Part shown: positions 1-7,041 of the stretch, in pieces
Layout of the letters: every line of letters starts with the position of its first letter
Position numbering within the stretch: position 1 is the first letter of the stretch
NCBI GenBank assembly: GCA_947176675.1
Contig: CAMWRN010000067.1
Coordinates: 1-10,014, forward strand
Direction: 5' to 3'
Length of the DNA stretch: 10,014 nucleotides
Origin: an uncultured Clostridia bacterium
GTDB taxonomy: Bacteria; Bacillota; Clostridia; Oscillospirales; Ruminococcaceae
Notes under the pieces: model-generated
Seen by the model: only the letters and a program-made list of their open reading frames with translations
Database searches by the model: none
What the model was told of the DNA's origin: nothing
Translations under genes and position numbers: made by a program

Positions 1-13
1 ATCTATAATATAC

Positions 14-49
14 GGGAGCACCGAAGTACGCTTTTACGCCGAAGCTCCC
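14..49. repeat. Hairpin-forming inverted repeat beyond operon end
   Basis: GGGAGC at 14-19 and GCTCCC at 44-49 are perfect 6-bp inverted arms around a 24-base loop. The loop pairs only weakly inside (GTA/TAC) and carries a direct repeat of ACGC around TTTT. There is no clear T-run on either side, so it is not a convincing intrinsic terminator alone. It may stabilise the 3' end of the operon transcript or belong to a convergent gene outside the window. Confidence 0.35.
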
Positions 50-81
50 CTACGGGTATGCTTTTCTTCCGCTTTTGAAAA

Positions 82-143
82 GCCGCATACCACTCCGGCC
101 GCATAAACCGTTACTGCCCGTTAATTCAGTTTATGCGGCTTTT
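82..143. terminator. Probable bidirectional terminator with a shared stem arm
   Basis: Arms GCCGCATAAAC (98-108) and GTTTATGCGGC (129-139) form a perfect 11-bp stem around a 20-base loop. On the plus strand the stem is followed by TTTTG. A second copy of GCCGCATA lies at 82-89. Read on the minus strand, the 132-139 arm can pair instead with this outer copy, which is followed by TTTTC, giving a terminator shape for the minus-strand operon whose last stop codon is at 154-156. The T-runs are only four long, so termination may be partial. The stem is seen in the sequence; its function is inferred. Confidence 0.6.
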
Positions 144-153
144 GTAAAATCGG

Positions 154-1305
154 TTAATCGTAGGCAAGCTTACGCAGATCGGTATCCGACATAAATGACG
201 ACGCATTATAGAGGAAAAGTACCTGATCGTACTCCTCAGGGTCAAAAAGCTGCTTATAGGACATGGCAATATAGCGCATATCCACAAGCGTTATTTCCGA
301 ATAATGCTCCGTCAGGAACGGCGCATAGCAATGAGCGTAGGAGTCCTTTAGTATCAGCAGCTTTCCGCCATCGTTTTCCGTTTTAATCGAAACTATCGGC
401 GCATTTGTACCGAGAAACGATGCGTATTTATCCTTTACGCCCAGATACTCACGGAAATACATACTGTCATAAACCTTAGGCTCTTCGCCGTACTGCGATG
501 TTATTGACACCTTGTGAGCGGATTCTCCATCGGCGGGATGCCAAATATCAAGAGTGTCCTTTTCAACCTTATCATACAACGCTTTAGAGTAAAACGTACC
601 CTGAAACTCGTCCGAAGCGTGTTCTATGTCGTATTCATCCTCCGTCAGCGGCGTGTAGCCCATTTTCTTTCCCGCAGCGGCATAGGCAAGATATGCGCCG
701 CGTGTAGTCCAATGGTGGTCGGTGCGGTAGTAGATATACTGAAACCGATTTGACTCCATAACAGGATAAACATCAAGTGTGGTAACGCCCTTTTCAAAGC
801 TGCGGTAGACATAGTTTATAACGTCCCGCTGATTGGGGTTGGGAGCATTTTTCGGAAGCTCATCGGCATATATTTCCGCAGAGGTTGGAACTATCATGAA
901 AAACACGGGAACGTCGTTTTCGGCGGCAAACTTGTTCACCGCTGCAATGCTCTTGTCAATTGACTCATAATCGGGTTCGGGTATCTGTTCCACCAAACGG
1001 TTTTTCAGTATATATATGCCGTTCCGCTCACGCTTTCCAAGGGAAGTCTCAAGAACAGTTTTGGACTTTATCCACCCAAGACGTCCCGCAAAATGGTCGG
1101 AAACGTAAGTTTCAAGGTCGTTCATATAACTCCTGTTAAAGACCGTTTTCGCAGATATGCTCGGCATTTTCTGCAACGGCTTGTTTTCCGTTTCGGAACG
1201 CTCCTTTTTAGGCAGCAGAGCCGTTACTATCGGAAGCGTAACAAGTATGGCAAAAAATACCGCGCAGTTTATCAAGCTGGGAATATTTAGTTTTCGCTTT
1301 TTCAT
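154..1305 (-). CDS. DHHW/AlgX-like SGNH-type protein, probable polysaccharide O-acetylation partner
   Basis: The 383-residue protein begins with a basic MKKRK start and one hydrophobic segment (about 13-31), so it is probably anchored in the membrane with its body outside. The family signature is RTDHHW at 194-199. A second motif, KDSYAHCYAPF at 320-330, supplies the serine. By analogy with AlgX/AlgJ, D196, H198 and S322 would form the Asp-His-Ser catalytic triad of an SGNH-type acetyltransferase. The region E40-P48 resembles the proline-containing linker usual after the anchor in this family. It follows the MBOAT gene by 31 bases with an AAAGGA site 7 bases before the ATG. In alginate and related systems the MBOAT protein moves acetyl groups across the membrane and the SGNH/DHHW partner places them on the glycan. 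The substrate here is unknown. It is the last gene of the operon, before the hairpins at 14-139. Confidence 0.85.
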   Translation of the reverse strand: MKKRKLNIPSLINCAVFFAILVTLPIVTALLPKKERSETENKPLQKMPSISAKTVFNRSYMNDLETYVSDHFAGRLGWIKSKTVLETSLGKRERNGIYILKNRLVEQIPEPDYESIDKSIAAVNKFAAENDVPVFFMIVPTSAEIYADELPKNAPNPNQRDVINYVYRSFEKGVTTLDVYPVMESNRFQYIYYRTDHHWTTRGAYLAYAAAGKKMGYTPLTEDEYDIEHASDEFQGTFYSKALYDKVEKDTLDIWHPADGESAHKVSITSQYGEEPKVYDSMYFREYLGVKDKYASFLGTNAPIVSIKTENDGGKLLILKDSYAHCYAPFLTEHYSEITLVDMRYIAMSYKQLFDPEEYDQVLFLYNASSFMSDTDLRKLAYD

Positions 1306-1336
1306 CGGTTTATCCTTTCTGTTCCGTATTTTTCAC

Positions 1337-2836
1337 TCAAAATCTGAAGTACAGGAACGGATTATAGGTCGCGTCCACAAGATAAGAGGTACACAAAAGC
1401 AGAACTGCAGCCGTTACCGCAGGAGTGATACCTGCGTACAGCTTTCTTTTTTTCTTTCGGAAAAAAGCAGTGAACTTTCCAAACAAATCGGTCGAAGCGA
1501 AAACACACAGCAGGAATATCACAATATTTGAAGCGATAAAGTACGCCGCCGTACTGTCCCCAAGACCGTTCGCTCCGAACATGGCTTTGAAAAACCGTCC
1601 CGCGTCGGCAAGTGTGTCTGTATCGAAGAGCACCCAGCCGAATACCGCTATCAAAAAAGTATAAAGCATACTCACTGCTGCAGGAAGCTTTTTCAGCACG
1701 TTTCCCCAGCCAAGACGCTCTATCACTATCAGTACACCGAAATAAAGCCCCCACAGAATAAAATTCCAACTTGCGCCATGCCAGAGACCGGTAAGTCCCC
1801 ACACTATCAGAAGATTGCGGATAGTTTTACCCTGACCCTTTCGGTTTCCGCCCAATGGGATATAAACGTATTCCCTGAACCAAGTTCCCAGAGTGATATG
1901 CCATCTGCGCCAGAACTCGCTGACGGAGCGTGACAAATAAGGGTGGTCGAAGTTTTTCGGGAAGTTGAAGCCCAGCATTTTACCCAGTCCCACCGCCATG
2001 TCGGAGTATCCCGAAAAGTCGAAATATATCTGGAATGTAAACGCAAGTATGCCTATCCATGCGGTCGCCGCGCTTATTTCTCCGTAATCCATTGCTTTGA
2101 TCTGAGTCCAGATCATACCTATATTGTTTGCAAGAAGCACCTTTTTGGCAAGTCCTTTGACAAATTTGCATATGCCCTCGCTGATCTTGTTAATGTTCAC
2201 AGTACGTTCGTCAAGCTCTGCGGCAACGTCCTCGTAGCGTACGATAGGTCCCGCCACAATCTGCGGAAAAAGCGTTACATAGGATGAAAAGCTAACAAAG
2301 CTTTTCTGCACCTTGATGTTACGCAGATACAGATCAATCGTGTAGGACATTGACTGAAAAGTGTAGAACGAAATGCCGATCGGCAGCGCCACACGGCTTT
2401 CGCTTAGTCCGAAGTTATAAACGTCGTTTATGGCTCGGTTGGCAAGTATGACGGGGTTTGTGATGTCCGAACGGAAAATGCTGTTTACGGTGTCGATCAG
2501 AAAATCGCTGTATTTGAATATCGCCAGCAAACCTACGTTCATACACACCGAAACTATAAGGCACAGTCTCCGTTTTTTGGGGGCATCGTCAAATTTTGCC
2601 ATAAACCGTCCCGCGGTGTAGTCTATCAGCGTGGAGAACAGCATCAGCACCACATAAAATGGTTCTCCCCATGCGTAGAAGAAAAATCCCGAAAAAAGTA
2701 TTAGGAGATTCCTTGCCGGTATGACCAGATTCCGACCTTTAGGCAGAGGAACGACCGCTGTGTTCGGCAGAAAAATATATACTATTAAAATTATCGGCAA
2801 AAAATAATATAAAAATGTCAGGCTTGAAAATACCAT
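1337..2836 (-). CDS. MBOAT-family membrane O-acyltransferase (AlgI-like)
   Basis: This 499-residue, strongly hydrophobic protein is the normal length for the AlgI/DltB/PatA group. The N-terminus MVFSSLTFLYYFLP is the typical family start, which supports the ATG chosen. Further family blocks are ISFYTFQSMSYTID (155-168), the FPQIVAGPIVRY region (190-201), FDFSGYSDMAVGLG (272-285), EFWRRWHITLGTWFREY (307-323) and GLWHGASWNF (350-359). H353 is the conserved MBOAT histidine and H313 lies in the second conserved block. The likely role is passing acetyl groups from cytoplasmic acetyl-CoA to an exported acceptor via the DHHW protein encoded next. The gene starts 3 bases after the RNase M5-like stop codon, so its ribosome binding site lies within that gene. 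The acceptor glycan cannot be named, because no glycosyltransferase or export genes are present. Lipoteichoic-acid D-alanylation (DltB) is less likely: the partner is DHHW-type and no dltA, dltC or dltD is nearby. Confidence 0.9.
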   Translation of the reverse strand: MVFSSLTFLYYFLPIILIVYIFLPNTAVVPLPKGRNLVIPARNLLILFSGFFFYAWGEPFYVVLMLFSTLIDYTAGRFMAKFDDAPKKRRLCLIVSVCMNVGLLAIFKYSDFLIDTVNSIFRSDITNPVILANRAINDVYNFGLSESRVALPIGISFYTFQSMSYTIDLYLRNIKVQKSFVSFSSYVTLFPQIVAGPIVRYEDVAAELDERTVNINKISEGICKFVKGLAKKVLLANNIGMIWTQIKAMDYGEISAATAWIGILAFTFQIYFDFSGYSDMAVGLGKMLGFNFPKNFDHPYLSRSVSEFWRRWHITLGTWFREYVYIPLGGNRKGQGKTIRNLLIVWGLTGLWHGASWNFILWGLYFGVLIVIERLGWGNVLKKLPAAVSMLYTFLIAVFGWVLFDTDTLADAGRFFKAMFGANGLGDSTAAYFIASNIVIFLLCVFASTDLFGKFTAFFRKKKRKLYAGITPAVTAAVLLLCTSYLVDATYNPFLYFRF

Positions 2837-2839
2837 TTT

Positions 2840-3448
2840 TTAGGACTGCTCCTCCCCGCTGTTTAGTTTTTCGGCAAGATAAAAAAGTTCCTGCCTGCTC
2901 ATCATCGTGTTAAGTATAGCCACCATTCCCGAAGCTGTCAGAAGCTCCGGAAGCTTCAATTCCGCAAGCAGCCTCTTCCTCATTTCCGAGGAATTTTTCC
3001 CGCCGCTAAGACCGCATTCGTAAAGGTCAAGCTTGGTTATCGGTTCACGGTAGGACTGTTCACTGCCATCATCAGCAGCAATTCCCGCTTTTCGGAAGGC
3101 TTCGAGAATAATTTCCTTTTCCATGCCCTCAACGCCCAGTTTCCCCTCCTTTGAGGGAGCAGTCTTGCGCCGTTCCTTGCCGAAAATATCGGGGACGTAG
3201 ACGTTCAGTATCTCGCCTTTTCCAACCGCGCCTTTCAGAAACGAACGTATCTTGAAGCCTGCCGCGTCCGAATCGGTAAGAATTATTATTCCCGTAGTTT
3301 CGGCGAAATATCTTATCAGCGCAAGGGTTTCCTTGTTTTTGAACACATTAAAACCGTCTGTGGGGATTATCACGCCGTCTATCACCGAGCTTAGCTTGAT
3401 CTTGTCATACTTTCCCTCAACGATCACCGCTTGTTTTACATGAAGCAT
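2840..3448 (-). CDS. rnmV: Ribonuclease M5-like Toprim protein (5S rRNA maturation)
   Basis: The 202-residue protein has an N-terminal Toprim domain. VIVEGKYD (8-15) carries the catalytic Glu11, and IILTDSDAAG (55-64) carries the DxD pair Asp59/Asp61. A basic stretch, KERRKTAPSKEGKLGVEGM (91-109), matches the region after Toprim in RNase M5. The C-terminal part (about 137-196: ITKLDLYECGLSGG, then NSSEMRKRLLAELKLPE) matches the RNase M5 C-terminal domain (DUF4093-like). In Bacillus the enzyme trims 5S rRNA precursor with help from ribosomal protein L18. At 202 residues it is slightly longer than the roughly 185 typical. The gene follows holA by 21 bases with only a weak AAAGG site. It often neighbours ksgA in Bacillus-type genomes; here it sits between holA and an acyltransferase. 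DnaG is excluded by length and lack of zinc-finger and helicase-binding parts. A different Toprim nuclease is possible but less likely. Confidence 0.82.
   Translation of the reverse strand: MLHVKQAVIVEGKYDKIKLSSVIDGVIIPTDGFNVFKNKETLALIRYFAETTGIIILTDSDAAGFKIRSFLKGAVGKGEILNVYVPDIFGKERRKTAPSKEGKLGVEGMEKEIILEAFRKAGIAADDGSEQSYREPITKLDLYECGLSGGKNSSEMRKRLLAELKLPELLTASGMVAILNTMMSRQELFYLAEKLNSGEEQS
2849..2857 (-). promoter_or_regulatory. Shine-Dalgarno of the MBOAT gene, inside the upstream coding end
   Basis: The minus strand reads GGGGAGGAG over codons for the last few residues (GEE) of the RNase M5-like protein. Twelve bases follow before the MBOAT ATG at 2836, including the upstream TAA. The site is strong but at a slightly long spacing, and it is buried in translated sequence, which suggests translational coupling. 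Confidence 0.6.
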
Positions 3449-3469
3449 ATCTGCGCGCCTTTCATTAGT

Positions 3470-4519
3470 TTAGTTTCTGAATTTCAGCATTTTGACGATA
3501 GCTTCTTCAAGCAGTATCATCGGGTCGGTCTTCATGGATTTCATAGCGATATCCGTTTCTGCAAGGACTCTTACGCACATTCTCAGGTGAGGCATGGACA
3601 ACTTCTGAACATCGCGGAAGGCGTTGTCCACGCGGAATCCCATATTTTTCGGATAACCGAAATCCTCTTTCACGTCCGCCGCAGTCTTTCGGCAGGACAT
3701 CGCCGCCCGCGCGCGGTAGAGATCAAGCATATTTCCTGTTATGGAATACAAAATGATTATCGGTTCGGTTTTCTCCTGAGCAAGGTCGTTAAACAGCCGC
3801 ATTGCGGTTTTAGCGTCCATGCGGGTTATTGCCCGCGCAAGGTCGAAGGCCGTGGTCTCGATCTGCCTTGGAGACAGAGCTTTTACCATGTCTACAGTGA
3901 TTTCGTTTCCAGCGGCATAAGCGGTAAGCTTTTCGATCTCATTTTCTATCATCAGCGTATTGCATGAGCATTGCTCCGCCAAAAATGCCGCTGCTTCACG
4001 GGATATCCCACAGCCCTCCTTTGAGGTTCTCGCCATAATTTCCTTAGCAAGAACTGCAGGGGTTTTAAGAGCAAAATTGCAGACTCCGCCCACTTTTCCC
4101 ACTGCGTCCATAAGTTTTTTATTTTTTGCTGTGGGAAACTTTTTTCCGTCGGTAACGTCCACCGAAGTGTAGTAAAAAATCAGAACGGTGGTTTCCGGAA
4201 TATCGGACACTATATCCGATATTCGTTTCAACATATCTGCTGTAACCCCCTCTGCATTAAGGTCGCAAACCGTGCAGCAGACGTATTCCGCAAAAACAGG
4301 CAACGCTTCGCAGGCATCGGAAAACTCATCGATATCGAAGTTTTTACCGTCAAAAGCGTGGAGATTATAAGTCTCGTCCTCTTTTTTGACCGCTCTCGAA
4401 ACTATGGCTTTCGTGTATTTTTCAACTGCGGCAACGTCTCTGCCGTAAAAATAGTACGCTCTGCCGAAGCTTTTGTTCTTTATCGCAAGCTTCAAATCGC
4501 TTTCAATTACAACAGCCAT
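3470..4519 (-). CDS. holA: DNA polymerase III, delta subunit
   Basis: The 349-residue protein is the usual length for the clamp-loader delta subunit, which opens the beta sliding clamp at primer junctions within the replicative holoenzyme. The N-terminal domain has the family pattern AYYFYGRD (21-28), followed by a helix where other members have a variant of YGE-E. The middle contains SCNTLMIENEIEKLTAYA (185-202) and ITVDMVKALSP (207-217), the three-helix and hinge region typical of HolA. The C-terminal collar ends in TDPMILLEEAIVKML (331-345). It has no intact Walker A motif, as expected for this non-ATPase subunit. It starts 13 bases after the comEC stop; the AAGGAG site at 4527-4532 directly abuts that stop codon. 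comEC-holA adjacency is common in Firmicutes and supports the call. The frequent downstream neighbour rpsT is absent. Confidence 0.93.
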   Translation of the reverse strand: MAVVIESDLKLAIKNKSFGRAYYFYGRDVAAVEKYTKAIVSRAVKKEDETYNLHAFDGKNFDIDEFSDACEALPVFAEYVCCTVCDLNAEGVTADMLKRISDIVSDIPETTVLIFYYTSVDVTDGKKFPTAKNKKLMDAVGKVGGVCNFALKTPAVLAKEIMARTSKEGCGISREAAAFLAEQCSCNTLMIENEIEKLTAYAAGNEITVDMVKALSPRQIETTAFDLARAITRMDAKTAMRLFNDLAQEKTEPIIILYSITGNMLDLYRARAAMSCRKTAADVKEDFGYPKNMGFRVDNAFRDVQKLSMPHLRMCVRVLAETDIAMKSMKTDPMILLEEAIVKMLKFRN

Positions 4520-4532
4520 GCCGCAGCTCCTT

Positions 4533-6653
4533 TCACTTTATTTCTTCGGACGTGACCGTCCCGTCTTTATCTATGGTAAACTTTACATTTTCGCCTATGT
4601 ATATCTTCCTGCCGCTTTTGGCAACTACCTCCGCATTTCCGTCCATTGCTGCAATAATTTCCGCGTCCGCGTCATTATCGGAAGCTTTACCGCTGTACCT
4701 GACCGCCGCACTGTAGAACATTTCCCCTTCTATCTCAGAACCGGAGCTGTACATTATTACATCAGCGCCTGAAGCGCTTACGGTAATCACTCCGTCGCGA
4801 ACAAATATCATACTGTACCCGTCCGTCTCTACTTGTCCTCCGTTCCTGCTGTAGTCGCCGATATCGGTAAAATAATAGTTGTCCGCCAGCGACCTGTCCT
4901 CCTCGGGAATAAGTATCATATCAGTGTCAAAAAGCTCCAGACTGCTTGAATAAACGGGCATAGCAGTATGCGCGTCCGCATTCAAAACAAGAGCTTCAAG
5001 CTTGCAAATACCGCTTCTGTTAAGGTACTTAACAACAGAAGCCGATGCTCCCCCGCCCTTTTTAAGATCGACAACACAAGCGGATCTTTTGTCATGTATC
5101 ACTGCCGTAACGGAACCGCCCTCTTTAAGCAGAGCAACGGTTATTTTGCCATCGGGTATATATTTATACTCGCCCGAAAGCAACATTGCCGCGGCAAGCG
5201 AAAACGCTGCAAGAAACACCCCTCGCTGTCTTTTTCCAAAGATCAAAAGACACAACGCTGCCGCAGCTACGGCAAGAATGTTTATGTTCCTAACAAAATC
5301 GCTCCCCAAAGGAATGTAAGAAAACTTAAGCCGTCCTATGAATTCGGAAATTATTATTACCGCACGGCAGCATAGACCGCAAACTTTCAGAACGGGAACG
5401 GCAGCAAACGAAAGTCCTCCAGTGAGCATTACGATAATTCCGCATATAAGGATAACAGTACATATCGGAAGAAGAATAAGGTTGGACAGCGGCGACACCA
5501 CTGATACCTCGTCGAAAAACAGCAACGTGACGGGAAAAATGATTATCATTACGCATACCGAAGCGATGAACGATCTTGCAATATTACCGAGCTTATGCTT
5601 CTTTTCTATTTCCGAGGTAATTATCGGAACGGCAACGCCTATGCCAAAAACACCCGACACCGAAAGGAGAAATGAAGCGTCCCGAACTGCAAACGGAGAT
5701 GCCGCTGTAAGCAGAATTACCGCTATACCCAACGAATTGAAGGTATCAGCCCGCCGTCTGAAAAGACCCGCCCCGTAGACAAGCACTATCATCACTGCGG
5801 CACGCATAACCGAATTGGACATTCCTGCCAGCATTACAAAGCATACCACAGGGATCATCAACAATCCAAAACGGAAATATCTGTTAACCGGCAGGCGAGA
5901 TATCACAAACCAGAAAAAAGAGCATACTACCGACAGATGAACGCCAGATACTGCCATGATATGACCTATTCCAGCACGGTACATAAGGGTTTTTTCGCTG
6001 CTGTCGATAGACGATTTATCGCCGAAAAGCATTGCCGTCATAACAGCCGCGCTGTCGGATTCCATTTCACTGTCGATAATCTTCAGAATATATTCGCGAT
6101 AATTGTTGACAAGCCGCCTGAATGAAAACTTCGTATGGGTGTAGTTGAAATTAGACACCTTATCTATCCGCAGGTATATTCCCTTAGCCTTATAGTAGGA
6201 CTTTGCGGGAAAGGTGTAGCTGTCTTTCAGGGCAGAGGCTTTTCCGATAACACGCACCTCGTCACCAATCTCGGCGTTTGAGCTGTCCGCAAAGAAAGAT
6301 ACCTTTGCCGAAACGTCGCCGTTTATAACACCTTTGACAGTATAAAGCGTATTGTCTCCGCTGTACTCGTTACAGTCAAGTATTTTTCCCGTGACTTCAA
6401 CATAGCAGTCATCGTACTTAACGATACTTTCGTACACCAAAAGATCATACCCGCTGTAGAGAAACATTCCAACCGCCGCACTTATCAGACATACAGCCGC
6501 TTTAACATATCTTTTCTTATAAACAACAACGGCGGAAACCGCGGACAAAACAAGCACCGCGGCAGCCGCCGAATTGAAACTGCGGCTGAGAAAGGACGCA
6601 GAAAACAGTCCTATCAGATAAAACGTGCCTATATAAGCCATTTTCCGTTTCAT
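4533..6653 (-). CDS. comEC: ComEC/Rec2-family competence DNA channel with degenerate C-terminal domain
   Basis: The protein has 706 residues from the ATG at 6653. A TTG one codon upstream (6656) is an alternative; AAAGGA lies 10 bases before the ATG and 7 before the TTG, and ATG is preferred as the commoner start. Domains in order: N-terminal membrane helices (about 5-75), an OB-fold/DUF4131-like domain (about 80-168, ending in the FPAKSYYKAKGI block), then the multi-helix Competence domain (about 185-475) with AMLFGDKSS (207-215) and GHIMAVSGVHLS (230-241). In transformable bacteria this channel passes single-stranded DNA into the cytoplasm. The tail from about 500 occupies the place of the metallo-beta-lactamase-like domain, but the HxHxDH, GQGD and DTG motifs are all replaced (see findings). 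It lies 29 bases after the HIT gene and 13 bases before holA. Confidence 0.9.
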   Translation of the reverse strand: MKRKMAYIGTFYLIGLFSASFLSRSFNSAAAAVLVLSAVSAVVVYKKRYVKAAVCLISAAVGMFLYSGYDLLVYESIVKYDDCYVEVTGKILDCNEYSGDNTLYTVKGVINGDVSAKVSFFADSSNAEIGDEVRVIGKASALKDSYTFPAKSYYKAKGIYLRIDKVSNFNYTHTKFSFRRLVNNYREYILKIIDSEMESDSAAVMTAMLFGDKSSIDSSEKTLMYRAGIGHIMAVSGVHLSVVCSFFWFVISRLPVNRYFRFGLLMIPVVCFVMLAGMSNSVMRAAVMIVLVYGAGLFRRRADTFNSLGIAVILLTAASPFAVRDASFLLSVSGVFGIGVAVPIITSEIEKKHKLGNIARSFIASVCVMIIIFPVTLLFFDEVSVVSPLSNLILLPICTVILICGIIVMLTGGLSFAAVPVLKVCGLCCRAVIIISEFIGRLKFSYIPLGSDFVRNINILAVAAAALCLLIFGKRQRGVFLAAFSLAAAMLLSGEYKYIPDGKITVALLKEGGSVTAVIHDKRSACVVDLKKGGGASASVVKYLNRSGICKLEALVLNADAHTAMPVYSSSLELFDTDMILIPEEDRSLADNYYFTDIGDYSRNGGQVETDGYSMIFVRDGVITVSASGADVIMYSSGSEIEGEMFYSAAVRYSGKASDNDADAEIIAAMDGNAEVVAKSGRKIYIGENVKFTIDKDGTVTSEEIK

Positions 6654-6682
6654 CAAAGGTCCGTCCTTTCTGTCAGCCGAAA

Positions 6683-7027
6683 CTATCCCATTGTAACGTC
6701 GAGTTTTCTTCCTCCCAAAATATGGAAATGTAGATGTTTTACGCTCTGACAGCCGTTTTCACCAACATTTGTGACCACGCGATAGCCGTCCTCAGCAATA
6801 CCTTGCTCCTTGGCGATCTTTGCGGCTGCCTCGAAAATATGAGCAACATATGAGGAATTCTCACAGTCTATCTTGTCCGCGCCCGAAATATGCTTTTTCG
6901 GAACTACAAGAACGTGCACAGGAGCAAGCGGGTTGATGTCCTTGAACGCGTAAACGAATTCGTCCTCATAAACCTTTGTACTTGGTATCTCCCCTGCGAT
7001 TATTTTACAGAAAAGGCAATCTTCCAC
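6683..7027 (-). CDS. HIT-family (HINT-like) nucleotide hydrolase
   Basis: This 114-residue protein is a complete histidine-triad protein of the HINT branch, which hydrolyses AMP-linked phosphoramidates and related adenylated compounds, including aminoacyl-adenylates. The triad is H98-L-H100-F-H102, followed by ILGGRK; H100 corresponds to the nucleophilic histidine. CxxC at C4-C7, with H46 and H98, fits the zinc site seen in many bacterial HINT proteins. The start codon is GTG (7025-7027), preceded by AGGAGG (7036-7041) at 8 bases. No nearby in-frame ATG offers a better start. The gap to the alaS stop is 14 bases, and the ribosome binding site begins directly after that TAA, so the two genes are probably translationally coupled. 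Proximity to alaS fits a role in clearing stray aminoacyl-AMP, but that link is inferred. Confidence 0.92.
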   Translation of the reverse strand: MEDCLFCKIIAGEIPSTKVYEDEFVYAFKDINPLAPVHVLVVPKKHISGADKIDCENSSYVAHIFEAAAKIAKEQGIAEDGYRVVTNVGENGCQSVKHLHFHILGGRKLDVTMG

Positions 7028-7041
7028 TGCTATAGCCTCCT

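Noticed and set aside
56..90. GTATGC/GCATAC hairpin with TTTTC/GAAAA extension as the operon terminator
   Set aside because: The stem is real, but on neither strand is it followed by a T-run, so the shared-arm structure at 82-143 is the better terminator candidate.
5338..5778. 146-codon plus-strand frame opposite comEC
   Set aside because: It is the antisense shadow of membrane-segment codons in comEC, has no domain and no convincing start site.
6654..6656. TTG as the comEC start
   Set aside because: It is possible by spacing (7 bases from AAAGGA), but the following ATG is the more usual codon and is also in range. The difference is one residue.
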